Positions 44,490 to 53,952 of a stretch of DNA of 64,000 nt are shown in pieces. The stretch is from JBGTGG01 sp964398945 (GTDB lineage Bacteria; Bacteroidota; Bacteroidia; Cytophagales; Cyclobacteriaceae): positions 124,001-188,000 of the forward strand of contig CAYNOT010000004.1 of NCBI GenBank assembly GCA_964398945.1. Reading direction: 5' to 3'. A program made the position numbers and the translations under genes. The notes beneath the pieces were generated by a model. It was not told where the DNA came from. It searched no databases and saw nothing but the letters and a program-made list of their open reading frames with translations. Numbering within the stretch: the first letter of the stretch is position 1; each line of letters starts with the position of its first letter.

Positions 44490-45953
44490 ATGAAAGGAAG
44501 GAGAAAAATGCGGACATATATAAAAGTATGCCTGGGTTTTGGTCTGTTACTTATGTTGGGTGCTTGTTCTGATCAGCCGGATACCGAACCGAAAGTAGAA
44601 GGCCCGACTCCGGTAGAGGAAGAAGCATTTGCCTTTCCGGGTGCAGAAGGTTTTGGCAATAAAACCACGGGCGGAAGGGGAGGTAACGTTATTAAGGTAA
44701 CGAACCTGGATGATTCCGGTGCAGGAAGCTTGCGGGCTGCCATCAATACATCCGGCCCGCGTATCATTGTGTTTGAAGTATCGGGCACTATTGAACTGTT
44801 AAGTAACCTCAACATTACACAGCCTAATCTTACCATAGCCGGGCAAAGTGCACCGGGCGATGGCATCACTATAAAAAATTACCCTGTTTTTGTAAATGCC
44901 GATAATGTGATCATTCGCTTTTTGCGTTTTCGTTTGGGGAATGAAAAGCAGGTGGAGGGCGATGCTATCTGGGGACGATACAGAAAAAATGTAATCATCG
45001 ATCATTGCTCCATGAGTTGGTGTACGGATGAAGCGGCTTCTTTCTATGCCAACCAGGATTTCACGCTTCAGTGGTGCATCATTTCCGAAAGCCTTAACAA
45101 CTCGCTTCATGAAAAAGGATCACATGGTTATGGCGGCATCTGGGGTGGTGATCGCGCCAGTTTTCATCATAACCTGATCGCACACCACAAAAGCCGTAAC
45201 CCACGCTTTAATGGTGGTGGTCGTTCGGGCATTAGTAATGGGGCTTACCCGAATGAACATGTGGATTACCGGAACAACGTGATCTACAACTGGGTCGATG
45301 AAAGCGCTTATGGAGGTGAGAACGGAACCTATAACATCGTAAATAATTATTACAAAGCCGGGCCGGCCACACCAACATCAAAAACTTCAAGGATTATGCG
45401 GGTGAGCCGTGAAAGCAGTGAAGCGTATGCGCCCGGGCATGGGCAGTTTTATATTGCTGGCAATTACGTGGCAGGCAATGCGACCATCACAACCGACAAC
45501 TGGAACGGAGGGATAATTTATGATGGTGGAACAACCAAAGCTATGGTGCAGCTTACCTCGGCTATTGATTTTAAAACCACAATCAACCATACGGCCGAAC
45601 AAGCGTATGAAGCTGTACTGGATTTTGCAGGTGCAAGCTTTAAGCGCGATGCCGTGGATGTGCGCGTTGTAAACGAAGTGCGTACCGGAACAACCACCTA
45701 CTCAGGTTCGGTAACGGGCCTTCCGGGTATTATTGATAATCAGGATGATGCCGGTGGCTGGCCTGCATTGGAAAGCACGGAACCACCTGTTGATACCGAT
45801 GGTGATGGCATGCCCGATGCCTGGGAGATTGAAATGAAACTTGATCCCAACACTGCCAATGCCAATGGCCGCGATTTAAGCACTGCGTATGATAATATTG
45901 AAGTTTACCTGAACAGCCTTGTGAAAAGTATTATACAAGATCAGGTACAGTAA
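44490..45953 (+). CDS. Pectate lyase, PL1-like lipoprotein
   Basis: A 487-residue lyase related to the one at 36131. A lipoprotein signal ends in LLLMLGAC near residue 25, suggesting anchoring to the outer membrane. The catalytic helix starts with AFPGAEGFGNKTTGGRGG and includes VIIDHCSMSWCTDE, GIWGGDRASFHHNLIAHHKS and RNPRFNGG, the Arg-Pro motif of the active site. The C-terminal part has VDTDGDGMPDAWEIEMKLDP, again a calcium-type motif, and ends NIEVYLNSLVK as in its relative. A second in-frame ATG at 44508 is also possible. It starts 12 bases after a terminator and so may be read only through it. Confidence 0.9.
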   Translation: MKGRRKMRTYIKVCLGFGLLLMLGACSDQPDTEPKVEGPTPVEEEAFAFPGAEGFGNKTTGGRGGNVIKVTNLDDSGAGSLRAAINTSGPRIIVFEVSGTIELLSNLNITQPNLTIAGQSAPGDGITIKNYPVFVNADNVIIRFLRFRLGNEKQVEGDAIWGRYRKNVIIDHCSMSWCTDEAASFYANQDFTLQWCIISESLNNSLHEKGSHGYGGIWGGDRASFHHNLIAHHKSRNPRFNGGGRSGISNGAYPNEHVDYRNNVIYNWVDESAYGGENGTYNIVNNYYKAGPATPTSKTSRIMRVSRESSEAYAPGHGQFYIAGNYVAGNATITTDNWNGGIIYDGGTTKAMVQLTSAIDFKTTINHTAEQAYEAVLDFAGASFKRDAVDVRVVNEVRTGTTTYSGSVTGLPGIIDNQDDAGGWPALESTEPPVDTDGDGMPDAWEIEMKLDPNTANANGRDLSTAYDNIEVYLNSLVKSIIQDQVQ

Positions 45954-45977
45954 TGTTAACCTAAAAACCACTACCGC

Positions 45978-48900
45978 ATGATGAAAAATTTACTGAAACC
46001 ATCCCTGATCTTTAGTTTATTATTCTGCACCCTGCTGGTGCGTGTTGCCGAAGCGCAATGGGTTGTGTACACCGCTGATGTGTTGCCGGATACATTTACT
46101 GAAAAACCATTTTTAATTTCCAGTTCTGCGGGAAATCCGGTAAACGAAATTATTGATGATCCGGCAATCGGAGGCAATAAGCTCTTGCTGATGAGCACGG
46201 ATAACAATTTCTATTGGCGGCAAAATATTCTTGCCACACCTTCACCGGAGGCTGCAACTATTGTTGTGCGGGCAAAAGGTTTAGGGGAAGGTAAGGATAT
46301 GGTTTTTGAAATCGACCTTGACTTCGGAGCATCGGGCACTGCTGCGCGACAACGTGTAATTATCCTGAGCAACGGAAACTGGCGGGGCGATGGGGCTTCA
46401 TTTGGTTCAGGAAGTACCGGTGTTGATGTTCTCGACTGGAATATCTACAGGTTTACAAAAGAGGGTAATGAAGTTGCACTGTATATAAATGAAAATCCTG
46501 AACCTGTTTTTGTAAAAGCCACTACAACAGGAAATGTAGGGAACAATCATTTTCGGATTGGTGATGGATGGAACAGCGGTACCAATGTAATGGGTGCACA
46601 TATAGACTGGATCGTTTGGGATGTAACAGGCGCTTATTCTCCAAATCAATCCGCATTGCCCGGTGGTTTAACAGGGGTGGAAGAACCCCCTGCCAGCACC
46701 GAAGCCGAAATCATTGCCTTCAGGCTTCCCGGCCAGGTTGGTGGTGAAACGATCAGCAGCGAAAACGGAACGGTTGATATTACTGTGCCGCAGGGAACAA
46801 ATTTAGTTTTGGTTGTTCCGGCAACAGTAACCGTTTCAGCTAATGCAACTATTGATCCGCCAGCCGATGTCGCGCAGGATTTTTCAAATGATGTCGCGTA
46901 TACGGTAACCGCACAGGACGGCACTACCACTAAAGGCTGGACGGTTAGAGTAACCGAAGCAGCATCCAGCGAAAAAGAAATAACGTCATTTAAACTTACC
47001 GGCTCACAAATTGGTGATGCCGTTATCAATTCTGCCAATGGCACCGTAACCGTATCGGTTCCGTTAGGTGAAAATATTTCCAATGTTGTACCGGTGGTCT
47101 TTACCATTTCCGATCAGGCAACGGTTGATCCGCTTGTTACATCGGCACAAAATTTTACAAGCCCGGTTGTTTACACCGTAACTGCGCAGGATAATTCAAC
47201 AAAGCAATGGACGGTTACTGCCAACACCGTTGACCCCGGTGAAACATTTGTCGATTACCAGGCTGAAGATGCGTTGTTTGCCGGCAAGGTGGATAACCAG
47301 CACGCAGGTTATACCGGCTCCGGCTTTATTGATTTTCTTTCAACCGGGGATAACTACATCATCTTCACGGTTTGCCAGCAACAGGCCGGAAGCCGCACGG
47401 CAAAATTCCGCTACTCGCTGGGCAAAGATGAAGTGCGTACCGGAAGCCTGTATGTGAATGATGAATTTATTTCGCTGGTGGAGTTTCCGCCTACGGCAAC
47501 GTTCACGGAGTGGGCCGAAGCAAGCGCTGTTGTTGCGCTGCCTGCCGGCATCAGCAATGTCAAGCTTACCTGGGATGAAACGGATGGCCCTAACCTCGAC
47601 AAGCTGTCGTTGGGTGGTGAGCAGTGCGCATCCTACACGCTTACGGTTTCAACTACGAATAGCGGTGTGGTTGCGGCATCACCTGAACGCGCAAACAATA
47701 AATATTTTGATGGCGAAACAGTAACACTGTTAGCTGAAAACAAACCCGATCTTGTTTTTGCCAACTGGAGCGGAGGTTTAACAGGCAATGATAATCCCGC
47801 GCAAGTGGTAATCGATTCCGATAAGAACATCACTGCTCACTTTAATGTGGTGAACACGTATACGCTCAACGTTTCCGTGAACGGAATTGGCGAAGTGCAG
47901 CTCGATCCGTCCGGTGGCGTGTATGCCGAAGGAACGGTTGTAACGCTTACCGCTAATTCAGTTTTGGGCTCAACATTCCAGGGATGGAGCGGAAGCCTGA
48001 GCGGAGGCACATCGCCCGAAACCATTACGATGGATGCCAACAAGTCGGTAACGGCAACATTCACATCCAATATCAGTGTTGATTTTGAAACACCGGTTGG
48101 GTTTGCCTCTGTTGTTACAGGAAGCGGTACTTATCAATATACTACGGAAACATTCTTTGGCCCCACAACAGGCGGACAACATGCCGAAGACACCGTGTGG
48201 ATAGACGGTCCCGGTGAGTTTGACAGACTGGCCAAGTACCTGTACGACCGCAACCGTGCGTACAGAAATGCTTCGCAAAGCTGGGGCAGCAATGCAAAGA
48301 AAGCGCCTTTGGTAATGGTGCTGAAAGAAGGCGTTTACACGGAGGGAACCTCCGCATCATCGGCCTGGGGCAATCACATGATGACCATACAGGAGCAGGG
48401 CGATCTCACCATCATCGGGCAGGGAAATGTTGTATTGAAATTTGGGTTTAATATCAAGCGCTCCTGGAATATTTTAATCCGCAACATTACTTTCCAGGAT
48501 TATCACGATGACGGCATCAACATTGGCGAAACGGAAACGCATCACATCTGGATTGATCACTGTACGATAGGCCACCCGACAACGATGCCAACCGATACGG
48601 AACATCCTGATGGCGGCATTGATGTAAAGGCGGGTGCGAGTTATGTTACCATCTCGTGGTGTAACTATCGCAACAGTTGGAAGACCGGTCTGGTAGGCCA
48701 CTCCGACAGCAATGAGGCGGAAGATTTGGGGAGATTGAAAGTAACGTATTATGGAAATTATTTCTACAACACCAACTCGCGCAACCCGCGTGTTCGTTTT
48801 GGTGAAGTGCATGTGTTGAACAACCTGGAAGAGAAAGTAATGCTGTATGGTATTGCAGCTTCCAATAAATCGCAGGTGTATGCCGAAAATAATTTCTTCC

Positions 48901-51179
48901 TGAACTCGCGCTGGCCTATGTATGCCGACCGCGCTACAGCCGATTTCCGGGCAGTGTACGGCAACAATTCCGACAATGTATTTACTTCAAAAACAGGCAA
49001 CAGGGAAGCTACCGGGTTAAAGGCTGTTGGCAATGAGTATGATGACAGCGGCATTCCGGTGATTACGGCACAGATCAATCCTGCTATGCTTAACCCCGGA
49101 GGAAGATCCATAAAGTTTGATGAACATAATGCAGAGAATGTTTTCAATCCTTCCACCTATTATTCTTACACGGCTTTTCCGGCTTCGGTTGTGCGCACTA
49201 TTGTGCCTTTATTTGCCGGGGCGCAAAAAGTAGATTTCTTTCAGGCTTCATCGGAAGAGGAGGGAACGATTTCAGTAACGGGCACATTGGAGCCGTTCAC
49301 GCAAACCTTTGGCTCACCATCGGAAGCGCAGACCTATACCGTTTCGGCAACTGATATTACCGGCAGCTTAACGATCACGCCACCGGCAAACTTTGAAGTT
49401 TCCGTTAACGAAACCGATTGGTTTACCAACAGCAACCCGTTAGCGATTGCATCTGTGGATGGCGCAGTGGCATCGGCTACGGTACATATTCGCCTGAACG
49501 CAGGCCAGACCGGAAATTATTCTGGAAATATTGTTCATGTTGCATCGGGTGCAGCCGCTGTATTGGCAGGCGTATCCGGTGAAACGAAAAACCTGCCGGG
49601 CAGCATACCGGAAGGAACGTGGACGATTTATGAAGCGAATGAGTTGCCAAATGAGTTCAGTTCCCCGTTTGTTACGTCACAGCAATCAGGCTCTTTCAGC
49701 AATGCAATAATTGCCGATCCTGATAAGGAAGAAAACAATTTGTTGCACATGCAGACTAACGGGAACAGTGATAATAACCAATGGCGGCAAAATGTAACTT
49801 CCGGCTTGCAGGATATTACGGTGGTTTTCCGTGCGAAAGGAAATGACAGCGGAAAAAATCTGGTGTTCGATGCAGACCTTGACTTTGGAGGGTTTCGCTG
49901 GCAAATGCGGATACTAAGTGATGGCAATTATAGCGTTGCCAACGGAACTACGCTAACAGGAGATGGAAGCCTTGGTGTTAATACACTGGAATGGAATACA
50001 TATCGCTTCACTCGCAAGGGGAATGAAGCAGCCCTTTACATGAATGAAAACCCCACACCTGTATTTACCGGAACAGCCGCAACAAACAATCAAAGTTACT
50101 TCCGCTTTGGTGATGGCTGGGGAAGCGGAACAATCGATTCGAACATCGACTGGGTGGTATGGGATGTAACGGGCGCCTATTCACCTTCAGAAACCAGTCT
50201 GCCTGCACATTTAACAGGTGGCGGTACAACACCGGTACCCACCATTTCAGCAATCGGGACGTTGCAAAGTTTTGAGCAGATCATCGGTTCGCCTTCGGCT
50301 GTTCAAACCTATACCGTGTCGGGCAGTAATCTTGAAGATAACATTACCATTACACCGCCACTTCATTATGAAGTATCGGTAAACGGAACAACATGGTTTA
50401 CTAATGCTACACCTTTAGTACTGGTACATGCAGATGGTGCAATAGAAGCAACTTCGGTTTCAGTACGTTTGAATGCGTCCGTTGCCGGGGATTATTCTGG
50501 CGCAATTGTTCATACAAGTGCTGAAGCAAATGCGGTAAACATGATAGTGAACGGTTCTGTTGTTGCGGAGCCGACTGACACGGAGTTGATAGTGACCGGA
50601 AACCTCGATCCGTTTAGTCAGGAAGTGGGGCAGCCTTCGGAAACACAGTCTTACACGGTATCAGGAAGTAACTTGACAGATAACATCACCATTACACCGC
50701 CTGCTAACTTCGAAGTATCGTCCGATAACGGAGCCACCTGGAAAACCAATGTCGATGCTTTGATTCTCACCCCAACGGATGGCGCAGTGGCCAGCACTAC
50801 TATTCTGGTGCGCCTGAATGCTTCAGAAGCCGGACAGTTCACGGGCAATATCGCACATCTTTCTGAGGGTGCAAGTGCGGTCAATGTTGCTGTTACTGGC
50901 GAAACCACTATAGTTACTTCAATCGGTGAGTCTGTTAACCTTACCTTCAGCTTTTGGCCTAACCCTGCTTCGGATCACCTCACCATCCAACGTGATGATT
51001 GGAGTGTTGACGGAACAATAAATCTGTACACACCAATCGGGGTCCGTGTACTTACCCAGACTGTGGAGCGTGGAGCAGATCGGGCGGTAGTTGAGTTGAG
51101 TGGGTTGCCACAAGGTTTGTTCTTTATAGAATACACCACCCCAAGAGGTACACGCACATTGAGGTTGGCAATACAGTAG
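45978..51179 (+). CDS. Large modular secreted pectate lyase with type IX sorting domain
   Basis: A 1733-residue enzyme. Order: signal peptide to about 26; beta-sandwich module A1 27-227; two short Ig-like modules 240-327 and 333-416; a CBM6/35-like module 422-550 (FVDYQAEDALFAG); two InlB-type repeats 551-695; PL1 lyase 700-1095 with WIDHCTIGH, calcium-site D878/D882 and R935-x-P937-R938; then sandwich repeat B1 1096-1202, module A2 1213-1408 (a second copy of A1), B2 1423-1530 and B3 1535-1645; C-terminal sorting domain 1655-1733 (FWPNPASDHLTI, LPQGLFFIEY). It should be exported by the type IX system and be cell-surface bound or released. Internal duplication explains its size. Confidence 0.93.
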   Translation: MMKNLLKPSLIFSLLFCTLLVRVAEAQWVVYTADVLPDTFTEKPFLISSSAGNPVNEIIDDPAIGGNKLLLMSTDNNFYWRQNILATPSPEAATIVVRAKGLGEGKDMVFEIDLDFGASGTAARQRVIILSNGNWRGDGASFGSGSTGVDVLDWNIYRFTKEGNEVALYINENPEPVFVKATTTGNVGNNHFRIGDGWNSGTNVMGAHIDWIVWDVTGAYSPNQSALPGGLTGVEEPPASTEAEIIAFRLPGQVGGETISSENGTVDITVPQGTNLVLVVPATVTVSANATIDPPADVAQDFSNDVAYTVTAQDGTTTKGWTVRVTEAASSEKEITSFKLTGSQIGDAVINSANGTVTVSVPLGENISNVVPVVFTISDQATVDPLVTSAQNFTSPVVYTVTAQDNSTKQWTVTANTVDPGETFVDYQAEDALFAGKVDNQHAGYTGSGFIDFLSTGDNYIIFTVCQQQAGSRTAKFRYSLGKDEVRTGSLYVNDEFISLVEFPPTATFTEWAEASAVVALPAGISNVKLTWDETDGPNLDKLSLGGEQCASYTLTVSTTNSGVVAASPERANNKYFDGETVTLLAENKPDLVFANWSGGLTGNDNPAQVVIDSDKNITAHFNVVNTYTLNVSVNGIGEVQLDPSGGVYAEGTVVTLTANSVLGSTFQGWSGSLSGGTSPETITMDANKSVTATFTSNISVDFETPVGFASVVTGSGTYQYTTETFFGPTTGGQHAEDTVWIDGPGEFDRLAKYLYDRNRAYRNASQSWGSNAKKAPLVMVLKEGVYTEGTSASSAWGNHMMTIQEQGDLTIIGQGNVVLKFGFNIKRSWNILIRNITFQDYHDDGINIGETETHHIWIDHCTIGHPTTMPTDTEHPDGGIDVKAGASYVTISWCNYRNSWKTGLVGHSDSNEAEDLGRLKVTYYGNYFYNTNSRNPRVRFGEVHVLNNLEEKVMLYGIAASNKSQVYAENNFFLNSRWPMYADRATADFRAVYGNNSDNVFTSKTGNREATGLKAVGNEYDDSGIPVITAQINPAMLNPGGRSIKFDEHNAENVFNPSTYYSYTAFPASVVRTIVPLFAGAQKVDFFQASSEEEGTISVTGTLEPFTQTFGSPSEAQTYTVSATDITGSLTITPPANFEVSVNETDWFTNSNPLAIASVDGAVASATVHIRLNAGQTGNYSGNIVHVASGAAAVLAGVSGETKNLPGSIPEGTWTIYEANELPNEFSSPFVTSQQSGSFSNAIIADPDKEENNLLHMQTNGNSDNNQWRQNVTSGLQDITVVFRAKGNDSGKNLVFDADLDFGGFRWQMRILSDGNYSVANGTTLTGDGSLGVNTLEWNTYRFTRKGNEAALYMNENPTPVFTGTAATNNQSYFRFGDGWGSGTIDSNIDWVVWDVTGAYSPSETSLPAHLTGGGTTPVPTISAIGTLQSFEQIIGSPSAVQTYTVSGSNLEDNITITPPLHYEVSVNGTTWFTNATPLVLVHADGAIEATSVSVRLNASVAGDYSGAIVHTSAEANAVNMIVNGSVVAEPTDTELIVTGNLDPFSQEVGQPSETQSYTVSGSNLTDNITITPPANFEVSSDNGATWKTNVDALILTPTDGAVASTTILVRLNASEAGQFTGNIAHLSEGASAVNVAVTGETTIVTSIGESVNLTFSFWPNPASDHLTIQRDDWSVDGTINLYTPIGVRVLTQTVERGADRAVVELSGLPQGLFFIEYTTPRGTRTLRLAIQ

Positions 51180-51183
51180 GGGC

Positions 51184-51939
51184 ATGGCAAGAATTGTTTG
51201 TATAGTCGCGTTGCTTCTTTTATGTGGGTGGGGGGTACCACCCAATACGAATACCATAACCGTATTTCTTATTGGTGACTCTACCATGTCTGAAAAAGAA
51301 ACAAAAGCTTTTCCGGAAACCGGATGGGGGATGCCCTTCCGGTATTTCTTTGATTCAACAGTTGTAGTTGAAAACCATGCGAAGAATGGAAGAAGCACGC
51401 GTACCTTTATTTCAGAGGACCGCTGGCAGCCTGTTGTTGATAATCTAAAAAAAGGGGATTATGTATTTATTCAATTCGGCCACAACGATGAGTCGGTAGA
51501 GAAACAAGACCGGTACACCACACCGGAACAATACAAAGCGAATCTCGAATTGTTTGTTCAACAAACGCGATTGAAAAAAGCGATCCCTGTGTTGCTCACA
51601 CCTGTTGCGCGCAGAAGATTTGATGAGAAAGGAAATATTGTCGAATCACATGCCGTGTATTCTGAAGTAGCAAGAAAGGTTGCGAAAGAACAGAAAGTAG
51701 CGTTCATTGACCTTGATGAAAAAAGCCAGGAATTGTATCAACAATTTGGCAAAGAAAATTCCAAGCTTTTGTTTTTGCAATTGAAACCGGGTGAACATCC
51801 CAATTATCCGGAAGGAAGAGATGACAACACCCACTTTAATGAATTGGGCGCACGCCTGATTGCCCAGATTGTTTTAGAAGAAATCCGCAATTTAAAATTG
51901 GAACTTGCTGACCGGATTGTTAAGCCGGCAAGTAAATAA
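51184..51939 (+). CDS. Rhamnogalacturonan acetylesterase-like SGNH hydrolase (CE12)
   Basis: A 251-residue exported esterase (signal RIVCIVALLLLCGWG). The SGNH blocks are clear: VFLIGDSTMSEKE (nucleophile serine), NGRSTRTFI, FIQFGHNDES and the C-terminal D-x-x-H in DDNTHFNELG. This family removes acetyl groups from rhamnogalacturonan so that lyases and hydrolases can reach the backbone. It starts 4 bases after the large lyase, presumably translated from the same mRNA. Its presence suggests that the locus also acts on ramified pectin, although no rhamnogalacturonan lyase is seen. Confidence 0.9.
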   Translation: MARIVCIVALLLLCGWGVPPNTNTITVFLIGDSTMSEKETKAFPETGWGMPFRYFFDSTVVVENHAKNGRSTRTFISEDRWQPVVDNLKKGDYVFIQFGHNDESVEKQDRYTTPEQYKANLELFVQQTRLKKAIPVLLTPVARRRFDEKGNIVESHAVYSEVARKVAKEQKVAFIDLDEKSQELYQQFGKENSKLLFLQLKPGEHPNYPEGRDDNTHFNELGARLIAQIVLEEIRNLKLELADRIVKPASK

Positions 51940-52076
51940 CTTGTCCCGGTTTTTCGAGAGGATCAGGCTGCCGCTGCCAATTGGATTTTATATTACAAAG
52001 AGGTGCATTTCAATTTGTCGCACTCGTAAGCCCGAAGGGCTGAAATGATTATAGAAATTTCATAATTCGGTATTCA

Positions 52077-52122
52077 AACCCCGAAGGGGTGACAGGATGA
52101 TGTCACCCCTTCGGGGTTTTGC
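52077..52122. terminator. Strong bidirectional terminator between the esterase and uxaA
   Basis: AACCCCGAAGGGGTGAC pairs perfectly with GTCACCCCTTCGGGGTT (17-bp stem, 8-base loop), then TT. A related CCCGAAGGGCTGAA sequence lies 40 bases upstream, as in a dispersed Bacteroidota repeat. Confidence 0.75.
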
Positions 52123-52155
52123 TGCCCTTATTAGATTGGTGTTTCCATAAATATC

Positions 52156-52192
52156 ATCCCTGCCTGCCGGTAGGCAAGCCTCCGGGATTTTT
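52156..52192. repeat. Palindromic repeat near the uxaA stop
   Basis: An outer stem ATCCC/GGGAT encloses TGCCTGCCGGTAGGCA (52161-52176), with T5 on the plus side. The TGCCTGCC-GG-type core is a common dispersed repeat in this phylum; it may act as a second terminator. Confidence 0.5.
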
Positions 52193-52221
52193 GATCGATT
52201 GCGACAATTAGAAATGCACAC

Positions 52222-53868
52222 TTACAAAGAGACACCACGCTTCCATGGAATGAAATCATTTTGGTTTAACTCCATCGCCTTTGTTTTGATTTCACCACTG
52301 GCGAGTTTAATAATAAATTCAAGCATATCTTCACCAACCGCTTCAATGCTTTTTGTCCCTTCAATCACACTCCCGGCATTTACATCAATAATATCCGGCA
52401 TGTGTTGCGCCAGTTTTGTGTTGGATGAGACTTTAACCACAGGTGCAATCGGGTTTCCGGTGGGGGTCCCGAGCCCTGTTGTGAATAAAATAATAGACGC
52501 ACCTGATCCCGCCATAGCGGTTGTGCTTTCCACATCATTGCCCGGTGTACACAAAAGGTTCAGGCCGGGTTTGGTTACATATTCGCCATAATCCAAAACA
52601 TCGGCAACCGGGGAAGTGCCACCTTTTTTTGCAGCGCCTGCCGATTTCATTGCATCGGTAATAAGGCCATCTTTGATATTCCCGGGTGAAGGGTTCATAT
52701 CAAAACCGGAACCAACGGCTATAGCAGCATTTGAATAGGCACGCATCAACGTGATGAATTTTTGTGCTGATGTATCATCCGTGGTGCGGTTGATAAGTTC
52801 TTGTTCAACACCACACAGTTCGGGAAACTCCGAAAGGATAGAGGAGCCCCCCAGGGCTGCGATCAAATCAGAAACATGGCCAACGGCCGGGTTGGCAGAA
52901 ATCCCGGAGAACCCATCCGATCCACCACACTCCAATCCAATGGTAAGCTTGCTCAGTGGGGCGGGTTTACGTTTTAATGTATTGGCTTTTGTTAATGCAA
53001 TAAAAGTTTGCTGGATGGCTTTGGTCAATAACCCTTGTTCGGTTCCTTCTTTTTGTTGTTCCAGCCAGATTACCGGTTTCGAAAAGTTCGGGTTCAGGTT
53101 ATTGAGTTTTGATTGTAAGATGCTCATCTGTGCATTCTGGCAACCTAAACTTAAAATGGTGGCACCTGCAACATTCGGGTTATGGATGTATCCCGCAAGT
53201 AACGCACACAATGCCTCTGAATCCTGGCGGATACCGCCACAACCACCTTCGTGCGTCAGGAATTTTATCCCATCAATATTTTCAAAAACAGGTTCCGGTT
53301 TTTTTGATTCGACTGCTTCAAATGTCAACGTGCTGATACCGTCTGGTTTTCCTTCACGGTGGAGGGCCACCAAATCTTTCACATATTCTTTGTATGGATT
53401 TGTTTTTCCAAACCCGAGGGATTCTTCAAACGCTTCACGGATTACGTCCACATTTCTGTTTTCACAAAACACCATGGGGATCACCAACCAATAATTGGCA
53501 ACGCCAACTTGTCCATCCGTCCGGTGGTAACCATTAAAGGTCTTATCCTTCCAACGCGATACGTCAGGCGCATTCCATATTATACTTTTTTCCTTTTCGG
53601 TGTAATCGGAAGCTTCATGATGGACATTTTGGGTTGTGATCACACCACCCGGATTGATTTTCTGTGTGGCCTTCCCAACGAGGATCCCGTACATTTTGAT
53701 TTCATCACCGGGTTCCAGCGTGTTTTCAGAAAATTTGTGTTTGGCCTGCACAGCTTCCTGCAATTCAAAAGAGGAGCCATTGGCAGTAATCTTTTCACCT
53801 TTTGCCAGGTCTGACAACGCGACAAACACATTGTCTGCGGGATGAATTTTTAAAAATTTGTTTGACAT
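52222..53868 (-). CDS. uxaA: Altronate dehydratase
   Basis: A 548-residue enzyme that dehydrates D-altronate to 2-keto-3-deoxygluconate. It has an N-terminal SAF domain (about 1-95) and a C-terminal UxaA catalytic domain with LTHEGGCGGIRQDSEALCAL, the conserved Gly-Cys-Gly segment, LSLGCQNAQMS and GLECGGSDGFSGISANPA. The start at 53868 (MSNKFLKIHP) is chosen because the longer frame runs through the divergent promoter. It faces the fructuronate reductase operon across a 22-bp operator palindrome 18 bases upstream, so both are probably repressed together. Confidence 0.96.
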   Translation of the reverse strand: MSNKFLKIHPADNVFVALSDLAKGEKITANGSSFELQEAVQAKHKFSENTLEPGDEIKMYGILVGKATQKINPGGVITTQNVHHEASDYTEKEKSIIWNAPDVSRWKDKTFNGYHRTDGQVGVANYWLVIPMVFCENRNVDVIREAFEESLGFGKTNPYKEYVKDLVALHREGKPDGISTLTFEAVESKKPEPVFENIDGIKFLTHEGGCGGIRQDSEALCALLAGYIHNPNVAGATILSLGCQNAQMSILQSKLNNLNPNFSKPVIWLEQQKEGTEQGLLTKAIQQTFIALTKANTLKRKPAPLSKLTIGLECGGSDGFSGISANPAVGHVSDLIAALGGSSILSEFPELCGVEQELINRTTDDTSAQKFITLMRAYSNAAIAVGSGFDMNPSPGNIKDGLITDAMKSAGAAKKGGTSPVADVLDYGEYVTKPGLNLLCTPGNDVESTTAMAGSGASIILFTTGLGTPTGNPIAPVVKVSSNTKLAQHMPDIIDVNAGSVIEGTKSIEAVGEDMLEFIIKLASGEIKTKAMELNQNDFIPWKRGVSL

Positions 53869-53885
53869 ATAGTTAAAAGCCTTAT

Positions 53886-53907
53886 ATTGCGCAATCGATT
53901 GCGCAAT
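53886..53907. promoter_or_regulatory. LacI operator site 5: perfect 22-bp palindrome between uxaA and the uxuB-like gene
   Basis: The 22 bases are perfectly palindromic; the inner 20 read TTGCGCAATCGATTGCGCAA. This is the most symmetric of the five sites and defines the consensus. It lies 18 bases upstream of the uxaA ATG and immediately before a -7 element for the rightward operon. Confidence 0.85.
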
Positions 53908-53914
53908 GTAGTCA

Positions 53915-53922
53915 TATTTTTG
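53915..53922 (+). promoter_or_regulatory. -7 element of the uxuB-kdgK-kdgA-exuT operon
   Basis: TATTTTTG matches TAnnTTTG exactly and lies 7 bases after operator site 5 and about 31 bases before the ATG at 53953. A repressor on site 5 would cover the -33 region. Confidence 0.55.
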
Positions 53923-53952
53923 CTGGAAAAAACTATAAACCAAAGAAAAAAA

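Noticed and set aside
46646..47107. A 153-codon minus-strand frame inside the large lyase
   Set aside because: Mirror of Thr/Val-rich beta repeats; no support.
52190..52206. GATCGATTGCGAC as a sixth LacI operator
   Set aside because: Only one half matches the consensus, and it lies past the end of uxaA rather than at a promoter.
52751..53494. A 247-codon plus-strand frame inside uxaA
   Set aside because: Antisense to conserved UxaA motifs; no independent start region or family.
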